Positions 1 to 7,260 of a DNA stretch of 37,072 nucleotides are shown in pieces. Position numbers and translations under genes: made by a program. The notes beneath the pieces are model-generated. The model did not search any database and was not told the DNA's origin. It saw only the letters and a list, made by a program, of their open reading frames with translations. Numbering within the stretch: the first letter of the stretch is position 1; every line of letters starts with the position of its first letter. Location of the stretch: contig JAKSCC010000293.1 of the NCBI GenBank assembly GCA_022360815.1, positions 1 to 37,072 of the forward strand, read 5' to 3'. The DNA comes from Desulfobacterales bacterium. Its GTDB lineage: Bacteria > Desulfobacterota > Desulfobacteria > Desulfobacterales > Desulfolunaceae.

Positions 1-744
1 TTGGGACAGGTTGTGATTTTTCGGGATCTAAGGGAGGTCAAATCCCTTGAAAAAGAGCTGCGCCACAAAGAGACCCTGGCTGCCATCGGTGATATGGCCG
101 CAGGGGTGGCCCATGAGATTCGCAACCCTTTGAGCTCCATCAAAGGGATCGCCACTTTTTTCAGAGTACTCATGGAGGAGAGAGAAGAGGGGAGAGATGC
201 GCGGGAAGCAGCCGATGTGATGATTGCTGAGGTGGATCGCCTCAACCGGGCTGTTACCGAGCTTTTGACCGTCGCAGGGCCCACCCGTCTGGCCCTGGCC
301 CCTCACGATGTGGGCGAGCTGGTGGAGCGCGCCCTGCGGCTGGTGGAGCAGGAGGCAGAGAGCCAAGGCGTGAGCCTTCATGTGGAGAGGGGGCAGAAGC
401 CTCTCTGGGTAGATCTGGACGGGGACCGGGTGACCCAGTCCCTTTTGAATCTATTTTTAAACGGGCTTCAGGCCATGGAGCATGGCGGTGAGTTGCGGGT
501 TCGTCTGGATGATTTGCCCGACGCACTTCAGGTCTCGGTTCAAGATACGGGGTGCGGCATGGATGAGGAGACCTTGAAGAGTCTCTTTGACCCCTATTTT
601 ACCACACGGGCCGATGGCACCGGACTGGGGCTTGCCATTGTGCATAAAATTGTCAAAGCCCATGGGGGCAGCCTGAATGTCACCAGCAGGCCAGGAGAGG
701 GAAGCTGCTTTGTGATGCGGTTTCCAAAAAAGATAAGATCGTGA
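1..744 (+). CDS. Sensor histidine kinase, C-terminal part (5' end outside window)
   Basis: Membrane or cytosolic sensor kinase that would autophosphorylate on His and pass phosphate to the response regulator encoded directly downstream. Visible are a PAS-like tail (residues 1-20), a dimerisation/H-box with AHEIRNPL and the phospho-acceptor His38, the N box (Asn154), G1 box DTGCGM (from Asp182), F box FDPYF (about 196) and G2 box GTGLGLA (about 206). The catalytic half is complete, but no input domain or membrane segment is in view, so the TTG at base 1 is probably an internal codon and the gene starts upstream. The layout resembles ZraS/HydH or NtrB-type kinases. It ends within 75 bases of the regulator start, so the two are surely cotranscribed. 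The signal cannot be told from this part. Confidence 0.93.
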   Translation: MGQVVIFRDLREVKSLEKELRHKETLAAIGDMAAGVAHEIRNPLSSIKGIATFFRVLMEEREEGRDAREAADVMIAEVDRLNRAVTELLTVAGPTRLALAPHDVGELVERALRLVEQEAESQGVSLHVERGQKPLWVDLDGDRVTQSLLNLFLNGLQAMEHGGELRVRLDDLPDALQVSVQDTGCGMDEETLKSLFDPYFTTRADGTGLGLAIVHKIVKAHGGSLNVTSRPGEGSCFVMRFPKKIRS

Positions 745-818
745 AAGGGCCGATGCATCCCCTCAGTGTGGACCCACCAAGCGAATACGGAGCCATTAAA
801 AGAGAGAAGAGAGCCAAG

Positions 819-2180
819 ATGATGCGTAGAAAGATACGGGTGCTGATCGTAGATGATGATCACGGCCACCGGGTTACCCTGAAAACCCTTCTGAAGAGCT
901 GGGGCCATGAAACAAGTGTTGCGGCAAATGGTCGTGAGGCCGTGGACGCAGTAGAGAAGAGCTCTTTTGATGTGGTGCTTATGGATGTGCGCATGGCCGA
1001 GATGGATGGCATTGCCGCCCTAAAGGCGATCAAAGGATACAACCCATCCATTCCCATCGTGATCATGACGGCGTTTTCATCGGTGGAGACGGCGGTGGAT
1101 GCTCTAAAGTCCGGGGCTTGGGACTACCTGATGAAGCCTCTGGATTTTGATCTTCTTAAGGTCACCCTTGACCGTGCGGTGGAGCATGCGGGCCTGAAGG
1201 AGGAGAATGCCAGGCTGAAAAAGGGGCTGGGTGAGGCACCCCTTGATGAGATCATCGGCCAGAGTCCGGCCATGAGCTCCCTTGGCGAGATGCTCTCCAT
1301 GATCGCCCCTTCGGAAGCCACGGTGCTCATTACAGGAGAGAGCGGTACCGGAAAAGAGCTGGTGGCACGCCTGATTCACCGCAAAAGCCAGAGAGCATCG
1401 AAAAATATGGTGGTGGTGAACTGCGCGGCCGTGACCGATACCCTGCTGGAGTCCGAACTTTTTGGGCACGAACGGGGCGCCTTCACCGGTGCAGACAGGC
1501 GTCGGGAAGGGCTTTTCATGCAGGCGGACGGTGGCACCCTTTTTTTGGATGAGATCGGTGAGACCTCGGCGGCCATGCAGGCAAAGCTGCTTCGCGTGAT
1601 TCAGGAGCGTGAATTTTCAAGGGTGGGGGGCGAGACCACGGTTTCGGTTGATGTGCGCATCATCTGCGCAACACACCGGGATCTGGCCCAGGAGGTGGAG
1701 GCTGGACGTTTCAGGGAAGACCTCTACTACCGGCTCAATGTGGTCTCCCTTGCCATCCCGCCCCTTCGAAGCCGTGACGGGGATATCCCGCTTCTGGCGC
1801 ACCATTTTGCGGAGAAGTATGGGGACAAAAACCGAAAACCAGTGAAGGGGATAACGCCGGAAGCCATGGGCTGCCTTGTGAAACACCCCTGGCCGGGCAA
1901 CGTGCGTGAGCTTGAGAACACCATGGAGCGGGCGGTGATTCTGATGTGCGGAGAGTACATCTCGAAGCGAGAGCTGCCCATGCACTTTTCGCGTGAAAAG
2001 GAGGGGGGTAAAGCTCCGTCTCTTTCGGTTTCGGGCCGCTCTTTGGCTGAGCTTGAAAAAGAAGCCATATTGGCCACCCTTGAAGAGACCGGTGGCAACA
2101 AGAGCGAGACGGCGCGGCGTCTTGGAATCAATCGAAAAACCCTGCACCTGAAGATCAAGGGGTACGAAATAGACGGGTGA
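819..2180 (+). CDS. Sigma-54-dependent response regulator (NtrC/ZraR type)
   Basis: Activator of sigma-54 promoters, switched by the adjacent kinase. Domains in order: receiver (first ~120 residues; phospho-acceptor Asp in LMDVRM), AAA+ ATPase with Walker A GESGTGKE, the sigma-54 contact loop GAFTGA, Walker B TLFLDEIGE and arginine-finger region FREDLYYRL, then a C-terminal Fis-type helix-turn-helix (NKSETARRLGINRKTLHLKIKG). An in-frame GTG at 741 overlaps the kinase stop by 4 bases and would add 26 residues. I chose ATG 819 (453 aa) because it puts the phospho-Asp at position 56, as is usual in this family. ATG 822 is also possible. The target genes are not obvious: none of the sigma-54-like sites seen lies beside this pair. 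Confidence 0.93.
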   Translation: MMRRKIRVLIVDDDHGHRVTLKTLLKSWGHETSVAANGREAVDAVEKSSFDVVLMDVRMAEMDGIAALKAIKGYNPSIPIVIMTAFSSVETAVDALKSGAWDYLMKPLDFDLLKVTLDRAVEHAGLKEENARLKKGLGEAPLDEIIGQSPAMSSLGEMLSMIAPSEATVLITGESGTGKELVARLIHRKSQRASKNMVVVNCAAVTDTLLESELFGHERGAFTGADRRREGLFMQADGGTLFLDEIGETSAAMQAKLLRVIQEREFSRVGGETTVSVDVRIICATHRDLAQEVEAGRFREDLYYRLNVVSLAIPPLRSRDGDIPLLAHHFAEKYGDKNRKPVKGITPEAMGCLVKHPWPGNVRELENTMERAVILMCGEYISKRELPMHFSREKEGGKAPSLSVSGRSLAELEKEAILATLEETGGNKSETARRLGINRKTLHLKIKGYEIDG

Positions 2181-2211
2181 GTGGCTTCGCCTTTGGCGTG
2201 TCTCTCATTTG

Positions 2212-2236
2212 AAAAAAGCCCCTTTTTTTAAGGCTT
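2212..2236 (-). terminator. Rho-independent terminator of the DUF2284 gene
   Basis: Read on the minus strand this is AAGCCTT, a run of seven A as loop, GGGGCTT (7 bp with two G-T wobbles), then a T6 tract at 2217-2212. The stem overlaps the stop codon of the minus-strand gene at 2235. It also separates this gene from the convergent response regulator. Confidence 0.6.
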
Positions 2237-2831
2237 ATCCCACCAGCACAAATCCCGCCATGGCACCCCATTCATCTTCTGTCAGGACGCTTTTTGAGGT
2301 GATCTTCTGGAGCGGCCACTTCAGCGATCTGCACAAGGCGGTAAAGTCCACCCCGAGTCCCGACATGGAGGGCTTGGCAAGCTTTTCATGACGACAGCAT
2401 CCGCTCTCTATCTTCAGGCAGGTGTTTTGGTTTTTGCAGAAGAGAAGGCGGCATCCGCCCGTGGCCACCCCCATGGTGAGTGTGGAGCCGGAACCCTGCG
2501 CAACCCCTTCCAGGGCGGCCGCGATCCCATGAAGCTTTCGAGAGGCCGGCAAACGCGCATCGCCCATGAGCACCGAGACCGGCAGATCCATTTTAAAGAC
2601 CACCGCCCTTTGGTACCAATCCAAAGAGAGTTGAAACGCCCTCGCATCTGGGCCATGGGGTGGGCAGTTTCCAGAGGTGTTGTAACTGGGGCACCCCTTG
2701 CTGCAATACGTCACCAGACCGGGGTTAACCACAATCTCGTTGGCATTGATTACACCGGCGGCTGTGGCACCAAGCTCAAGGGCAAGGCGTGCCATCTCTT
2801 CTGCGACCTTCAAACATCGTGAATATTCCAT
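2235..2831 (-). CDS. DUF2284 predicted metal-binding protein
   Basis: Cysteine-rich protein of about 198 residues, of the family annotated as predicted metal-binding (DUF2284). It has a CxxxC...NCPPHGP segment in the first third and further cysteines at GGCRLLFC, NTCLKIESGCC. The cysteines probably bind a metal or Fe-S cluster. The biochemical role of the family is not established. An upstream ATG at 2867 has no ribosome-binding site, whereas ATG 2831 follows AACAGGAGAT, so the shorter start was chosen. It is the last minus-strand gene of the corrinoid methyltransferase neighbourhood. It is separated from that operon by a terminator and from the preceding gene by a hairpin-rich spacer, so membership of the pathway is only suggested. 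Confidence 0.8.
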   Translation of the reverse strand: MEYSRCLKVAEEMARLALELGATAAGVINANEIVVNPGLVTYCSKGCPSYNTSGNCPPHGPDARAFQLSLDWYQRAVVFKMDLPVSVLMGDARLPASRKLHGIAAALEGVAQGSGSTLTMGVATGGCRLLFCKNQNTCLKIESGCCRHEKLAKPSMSGLGVDFTALCRSLKWPLQKITSKSVLTEDEWGAMAGFVLVG

Positions 2832-2885
2832 ATCTCCTGTTTTCCTTTGGAAATAATTTGTAACCATTTAGCTGTTATTCGACTC

Positions 2886-3096
2886 TGGCGGCCCTGCCGG
2901 GGGGCAAACTTTTGAAAAGTTTGATAAACAGGTTTTTAAATCATTGGGACACAAGTTTCAGTGATTCCATTTTTCATGTTTTAATCTCACACATCATCCA
3001 AATCGGCCTATGGGCGATTTGGATGATGTGTGAGCCAATAGAAAAGTTTTTTGCGGAGCTTTTTTTCAAAAAAGCGACCCGCCGGAGGCCACGCTG
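2886..3096. repeat. Hairpin-rich intergenic element with mirror-like ends (possible MITE/REP-type repeat)
   Basis: The spacer between two minus-strand genes holds three potential hairpins. The left end (about 2886-2925) is GC-rich followed by the dyad CAAACTTTTGAAAAGTTTG. The right end (about 3050-3096), read as reverse complement, shows the same plan: a GC-rich stretch and then GCTTTTTTGAAAAAAAGC. A long perfect dyad lies in the middle (2986-3034). No convincing gene is present. No second copy was seen in this window. Confidence 0.4.
2986..3034. repeat. Perfect 20-bp inverted repeat
   Basis: Arm 2986-3005 is the exact reverse complement of 3015-3034 (begins CTCACACATCATCC). The 9-base centre GCCTATGGG can add two more pairs, leaving a small loop. 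There is no T-tract on either side, so this is not a classical terminator. As RNA it would form a very stable hairpin on either strand. Confidence 0.85.
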
Positions 3097-3132
3097 AATA
3101 ATTACAGTCCTTTTTTGTAACGGCCCCAAGGG

Positions 3133-3849
3133 CTACGAGGCTTTTTTAAGGGCCGACGCCCTGTGATTGCTGCAGGAGAGGGTGCAGCTTCCCTTCATTC
3201 GGCAGAGGCGGCAGGGGGAGCCGACGCGCTGATCGGTAAACCCCGGTCCCATGGCAATGACCACCGAAAGGGTGTTCATGGGGGAGAGCATGCCATTTTC
3301 TTTTTGGACGACACCCAGCTTTTCCATAGGAAAGAGCCCGCAAAGCTCGCTTTGTCCGGAGAGCTCCCAGCCGTCGATGGAGCCGGGGCTTAACGGGGGG
3401 CTGACACCGACGCCTTGGCTTTGAGCCCTTTTTTCTGCAAGCTGGGTGAGAAAAGAGGCCGTTTGGGTGAGGGCTGCCAGAGCGCCCATATAGCCGAAGT
3501 GGCGAAGCATCTCGTCTGGATAATCCGGGTGTACAATTTTCTTATCCAGTTCACCCCCAAGGGTGTAGACCGCCGCAAGAAGGTGGGTTGCACCGGTAAA
3601 GAAGGGGGTGAAGTCTCCGGTGGAGAGCGTCGCCTGTTTTTTTGTTGCGGGGTGCCTTAGAGTGAGGCCATCTTTTTTGATGGCATGAAGGTTGAACCAC
3701 GTGAAAAGTGTGCGGGGGTGAAGCCTGTCGTTGGTGACGGCAGCCACATATCGGGCGGCCTTATGGGCACCCTCGGCACGTTTCCATCGGGTTTGCGCAA
3801 GGGAGAGAATCTCAACGTCTGAAATGGAGATGTCGATTCCGTCAATCAT
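3133..3849 (-). CDS. MetH-activation-domain-like protein (B12 reactivation candidate)
   Basis: About 238 residues. The C-terminal half has the hallmark layout of the methionine synthase activation domain (Met_synt_B12): SPPLSPGSIDGWELSGQ followed by an LF segment and MLSPMNTLSVVIAMG. This corresponds to the SAM-binding pattern 'SPGYGDWPLxxQ...MxPxKSVSAVIG'. In MetH this domain binds SAM and reductively remethylates inactive cob(II)alamin. The C-terminus carries CRLC-x5-C-x3-C, a possible metal site. Many anaerobes encode the domain as a separate protein. Here it lies just after the terminator of a corrinoid methyltransferase operon, so it may serve MtgC or a distant MetH. ATG 3849 was preferred to a TTG at 3888, which lacks a ribosome-binding site. 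The stop codon is TAG. Confidence 0.72.
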   Translation of the reverse strand: MIDGIDISISDVEILSLAQTRWKRAEGAHKAARYVAAVTNDRLHPRTLFTWFNLHAIKKDGLTLRHPATKKQATLSTGDFTPFFTGATHLLAAVYTLGGELDKKIVHPDYPDEMLRHFGYMGALAALTQTASFLTQLAEKRAQSQGVGVSPPLSPGSIDGWELSGQSELCGLFPMEKLGVVQKENGMLSPMNTLSVVIAMGPGFTDQRVGSPCRLCRMKGSCTLSCSNHRASALKKAS

Positions 3850-3890
3850 GCAGGGCGTTTCTCTTTTAAAATTTTGGGGTCGAGGCAACC

Positions 3891-3943
3891 AAAAATAAAA
3901 AAGCCCTTAAAAACGGTTTCAAGTGAACCGTTTTTAAGGGCTT
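3891..3943 (-). terminator. Strong rho-independent terminator of the methyltransferase operon
   Basis: Perfect 18-bp stem: 3901-3918 pairs with 3926-3943, loop of 7. On the minus strand it is followed by TTTTATTTTT (3900-3891). It lies 150 bases after the mtgA-like stop and ends the operon that begins at the sigma-54 promoter near 10370. It therefore places the next gene (3133-3849) in a separate or read-through unit. Confidence 0.88.
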
Positions 3944-4093
3944 CGTTGCCTTGGGGTTTGGAAATCACGCCATTGTGCTTCCAGAAGAAATTTTTATGCG
4001 TAAGCAAAGTAGCATACAGGGCCTTTCTTACGCAAGGATCTTGCCCCAGTTAAAGACTCGGCGTGGCCCTTTTTATGGCTTTAATTTTTTTGG

Positions 4094-4894
4094 TTAAGCC
4101 ACAATGCTTCCGGCACGCACTGCCTTGAGGTAGTTCATGCAGAAGGCATCTTCTCCTTGAAGCATATCGGCGGTTTTTAGTACCGCCATAATCGCTGAAT
4201 CCAGAGGGTCCAAAATGGCCGAATCAAACCCTTTGGCCATAAGCATGGCCAGAAAGATCCGGTTGATTACCTTACGCTGGGGAAGACCGTAAGAGATGTT
4301 GGAGAGCCCGCCCGTGGTGTGAACCCCTTGCAGCTCGGTCATGATTTTTTCAACAGCTTTAAAAACCATGGTCCCGTTTGCCGCATCCACGCTCATGGGC
4401 TGAATGAGGGGGTCGATGAAGATATCATTGCGTTTGAACCCGATTTTTTCGAGCTCTTCCACCAGGGCTTTGGCCCGGCAGAAGATATCGTCCACCGATT
4501 TTGGCATGCCGGAGTCGTCCATGCAGAGGGCGATGATGCGGCAGTTCTTCCCTTTGAGGAACTGCATCATGGGCTCAAATCGATCCTTTTCCAGGCTGAT
4601 GGAGTTGATCATGGGGGGGCGCTCCACCAGGCTGTAGGCCATCTCTAAAATGGCAGGATCGGGGCTGTCCAGGCAGAGGGGCAGGGTGGTGGCGCTCTGG
4701 ACCACCGAGAGGAGCCAGCGCATGTCTTCCTCTTCGTGGCCGATGCGGGCCCCTGCGTTGACGTCGATGTAGGTGGCACCTGACTTTTCCTGGGTGATCA
4801 CATCGTTTTTGATATACGCCTCATCCCGGTTTTCTGTGGCGCTTTTCACCTTCTTCAAGGTGGTATTGATTCGTTCGCCGATGACTGTAAACAT
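4094..4894 (-). CDS. mtgA: Methylcorrinoid:tetrahydrofolate methyltransferase (MtgA-like)
   Basis: Pterin-binding TIM-barrel enzyme of 266 residues that would move the methyl group from the methylated corrinoid protein to tetrahydrofolate in the cytosol, feeding methyl-THF into the Wood-Ljungdahl pathway. The start MFTVIGERINTT and the segments YIDVNAG, LCLDSPDP and GGLSNISYGLP are typical of the MtrH/AcsE/MtgA-like pterin-binding methyltransferases. ATG 4894 was chosen over the longer open frame (to 5023) because AAAGGA precedes it at good spacing and the family starts exactly here. The longer frame would overlap the corrinoid gene. Its position after a corrinoid protein and an MttB-family enzyme matches the glycine-betaine system MtgABC of Desulfitobacterium; the substrate assignment is by context. 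Confidence 0.88.
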   Translation of the reverse strand: MFTVIGERINTTLKKVKSATENRDEAYIKNDVITQEKSGATYIDVNAGARIGHEEEDMRWLLSVVQSATTLPLCLDSPDPAILEMAYSLVERPPMINSISLEKDRFEPMMQFLKGKNCRIIALCMDDSGMPKSVDDIFCRAKALVEELEKIGFKRNDIFIDPLIQPMSVDAANGTMVFKAVEKIMTELQGVHTTGGLSNISYGLPQRKVINRIFLAMLMAKGFDSAILDPLDSAIMAVLKTADMLQGEDAFCMNYLKAVRAGSIVA

Positions 4895-4958
4895 GCGGAT
4901 TCGTCCTTTGTTTTGAGCGTTTTTGCGGGGTGCGAGGATCGTTTCGCACCGGGTCTCA

Positions 4959-5591
4959 TCAGCCGAGCATGGATTTGGCCAGCTTGCTGGCTGCACCTGC
5001 GTCTGCTGCGTAGGCGTCTGCACCTATTTCATCGGCGAACTCCTGGTTGACCGGAGCACCGCCCACCATGATTTTAAGGGTGTCGCGTTTTCCGCTTTCA
5101 ATGATTTTCGAAACGGTTTCACGCATCATGGGGATGGTGGTGGTCAAAAGGGCGGAAAGGCCCACAATGTGCGGGTTGACCTCTTCGATGGCCTTTAAAA
5201 AGTCGTCAGGAGAGACATCCACTCCCAGATCGGTTACTTCAAATCCAGAGCTCTCCAGCATCATCACCACAAGGTTTTTTCCGATATCGTGAAGGTCTCC
5301 CTTGACCGTTCCGATGATGATGCGACCCGAAGAGGCCGACTCTTCGTCGCCCAAAAGGGGCTTTAGAATCTCGACGGCACGCCCCATAGCCTGAGCGGAC
5401 ATGAGCACCTCAGGAATAAACATCTCACCAGATTCCATGCGCTCACCCACAATATCCATACCAGCGATAAGGGCTTGGCTAAGGATGTCTTGGGGGGCAA
5501 CCCCTTGATCAAGGGCCTCACGAACTTGGTCGAGAAGGGTCTCTTCATCGCCGGTAATGAGTGTTTTTTGGATGGTGTCAATGTGTGACAT
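4959..5591 (-). CDS. mtgC: Dimethylamine/betaine-type corrinoid protein (MtgC-like)
   Basis: Cobalamin carrier of 210 residues, about the usual length for MtbC/MttC/MtgC proteins. It has an N-terminal helical cap domain (about 1-85) and a C-terminal B12-binding Rossmann domain. The lower-ligand motif DxHxxG is present as GDLHDIGKN (Asp99, His101, Gly104), followed by the conserved GLSALLTTT and VGGAPV segments. It should accept a methyl group from the MttB-family enzyme at 7259-8680 and hand it to the methyltransferase at 4094-4894. The gap to the downstream gene is 64 bases and to the upstream transporter gene 21 bases. No RamA-type ATP-dependent corrinoid activator is present in the window. 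Confidence 0.93.
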   Translation of the reverse strand: MSHIDTIQKTLITGDEETLLDQVREALDQGVAPQDILSQALIAGMDIVGERMESGEMFIPEVLMSAQAMGRAVEILKPLLGDEESASSGRIIIGTVKGDLHDIGKNLVVMMLESSGFEVTDLGVDVSPDDFLKAIEEVNPHIVGLSALLTTTIPMMRETVSKIIESGKRDTLKIMVGGAPVNQEFADEIGADAYAADAGAASKLAKSMLG

Positions 5592-5612
5592 GGTAAATCT
5601 CCATTTAACGAT

Positions 5613-7172
5613 TTAGGGTCTTGAATTGACATCTCCGATCGGATCAGGGCGTCTGGAATTTTCCTTGCTGAGACTTCGAATGAGGGTGAAAAGAAGGAGG
5701 AAGATGACAAAAACAAAGGGAAAGGCACCGATGATGGACGCGGTTTGCAGGGCTTTGAGCCCTTCGGACCAGATCAGTGCCATGGCAAGGCATCCCAAAA
5801 GGATGCCCCAGAAAACGATTAAAATACGGCCTTCAGGGGTTTGGGCTCCTTTCATATCCCCGCCAGTGGAGAATCTACCGATAACGAAAATGGCGGAGTC
5901 GGCCGAGGTAATAAAAAATGAAGCGATGAGAAGGCTTGCCAAAAGGGCCACCACCTCATGTCCGGGAAAAAAGGAGAGGGTTTTAAAAAGGGCCGCCTCA
6001 AGACCTCTGCTCGTGGAACTTAAGATATCCACCCCTTTGAAAAGGCTGAGCCAGATGGCGGTGCCGCCCAGGGCGGAAGAGAAGAGGGTTGAAAAGAGAG
6101 CCGGCAGAAGCATGACCCCAAAGACAAACTCTCGAATGGTGCGTCCTTTGGATATGGAGGCGATAAAGGCCCCCACAAAAGGGGCCCAGGCGATCCACCA
6201 GGCCCAGTAGAAAACGGTCCACCCTCGTGTCCAGCTGGGGTTGTCAAAGAGGGTGAGGGTGGTGGAGAGGGGAAGAATGCCTTTGACGTAATCAAAAAGC
6301 CCGAAGAAAAAGGTGTTGGCAATATAGCTTAAGGGGCCGGCAAACAAGAAGTAGGCAAGAAGGGCAAGCATAAGCCCCACGTTGACCAAAGAGAGAATTC
6401 GAATGCCTCGCTTTACCCCGGAAAGGGCTGAGGTGATGAAGAGAACCCCCATACAGCCGATGACCATGGCAGTGGTGGCAAGGCCTCCGGGCAGTCCCCA
6501 TGCAAGGGAAAAACCCCGGCTGATTTGAAGGGCTCCGAGGCCCAAAGAGGTGACCACGCCCATGACCGTGGCCCAGATGGAGAGCATGTCTACTACTTGT
6601 CCGAGATGTTTCCAGCGTCCGTGTGTGGCCTGCGTCAGGCATCCCGAGATGGTGGCCCTGGCCCCTTTTCGGTACTGGAAATAGGCCATGGGCAGACCCA
6701 CAGCCACGTATATGCCCCAAGGGTGGAGCCCCCAGTGTTGGAAGAAGATTTGAAAAGCAAGACGGGCCGATTCTGCGGTTTTTTCAGGACCCATGGGTGG
6801 GGAGGCAAAGTGAGTAAGGGGTTCGGCAATGGACCAAAAGACGAGACCAATGCCCATGCCTGCTGAAAAGAGCATGGCAAACCAGCTGAGGAGGCTGTAC
6901 TCAGGGGACTCGTTATCATTTCCCAGACGGATGGACCCCCAAGGGGAAAGAGCCATTATCAGAGCGAGCACCACAAAAAAGGTGGCGCTGGCAAGGTAGA
7001 GCCAGCTCCAGTTTCCGGTGAGGTAGGCGAGGGTGCGTCCGGCGATCTCTTTTAAGAGTTGAGGGGCCAGTGCGCCCAGAACCACAAAAGGCATAACCAT
7101 AAGGGCTGAGCCTACAAAGACAGGTAGGTCAAGATATCCGCAAGAGCTCTTTTCCTGTGGTCCGTTCTCCAT
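5613..7172 (-). CDS. BCCT-family betaine/carnitine/choline transporter 1 (Na+-type motif)
   Basis: Polytopic inner-membrane protein of 519 residues with about 12 predicted membrane segments. The substrate/Na+ region reads GMGIGLVFWSIAEPLTHF, matching the GMGIG motif of Na+-coupled BetP-like carriers. The tryptophan-rich signature WAWWIAWAPFVGAFIAS and the following SKGRTIREF are also present. The C-terminal tail is short (about 25 residues) and lacks the long charged osmosensor of BetP, which suggests catabolic uptake rather than osmotic control. The start codon follows GAGGAGAGC. It is in the methyltransferase operon between the MttB homologue and the corrinoid gene, so glycine betaine or a related betaine is the likely cargo. 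Confidence 0.92.
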   Translation of the reverse strand: MENGPQEKSSCGYLDLPVFVGSALMVMPFVVLGALAPQLLKEIAGRTLAYLTGNWSWLYLASATFFVVLALIMALSPWGSIRLGNDNESPEYSLLSWFAMLFSAGMGIGLVFWSIAEPLTHFASPPMGPEKTAESARLAFQIFFQHWGLHPWGIYVAVGLPMAYFQYRKGARATISGCLTQATHGRWKHLGQVVDMLSIWATVMGVVTSLGLGALQISRGFSLAWGLPGGLATTAMVIGCMGVLFITSALSGVKRGIRILSLVNVGLMLALLAYFLFAGPLSYIANTFFFGLFDYVKGILPLSTTLTLFDNPSWTRGWTVFYWAWWIAWAPFVGAFIASISKGRTIREFVFGVMLLPALFSTLFSSALGGTAIWLSLFKGVDILSSTSRGLEAALFKTLSFFPGHEVVALLASLLIASFFITSADSAIFVIGRFSTGGDMKGAQTPEGRILIVFWGILLGCLAMALIWSEGLKALQTASIIGAFPFVFVIFLLLFTLIRSLSKENSRRPDPIGDVNSRP

Positions 7173-7200
7173 GCTCTCCTCGAGTGGTTTAATTCATCTA

Positions 7201-7260
7201 AGTGGGGGCTGCCCTCATTTTTAGTTGCAGTAAATAAGGGGAGGGCGGCCCCGGGGCACT
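7201..7260 (-). other. GC-rich intercistronic hairpin overlapping the mttB stop
   Basis: On the minus-strand mRNA, AGTG-(CCCC bulge)-GGGGC-x-GCCCTC pairs with GAGGGC-x-GCCCC-CACT, about 15 bp with one mismatch and a loop of about 20 bases. No U-tract follows. It may shield the 3' end of the mttB part or cut transcription into the downstream transporter, giving unequal expression. Confidence 0.55.

Noticed and set aside
2912-3097. 61-codon frame on the plus strand
   Set aside because: It runs through the hairpin element, has no convincing ribosome-binding site, and its sequence is dictated by the inverted repeat.
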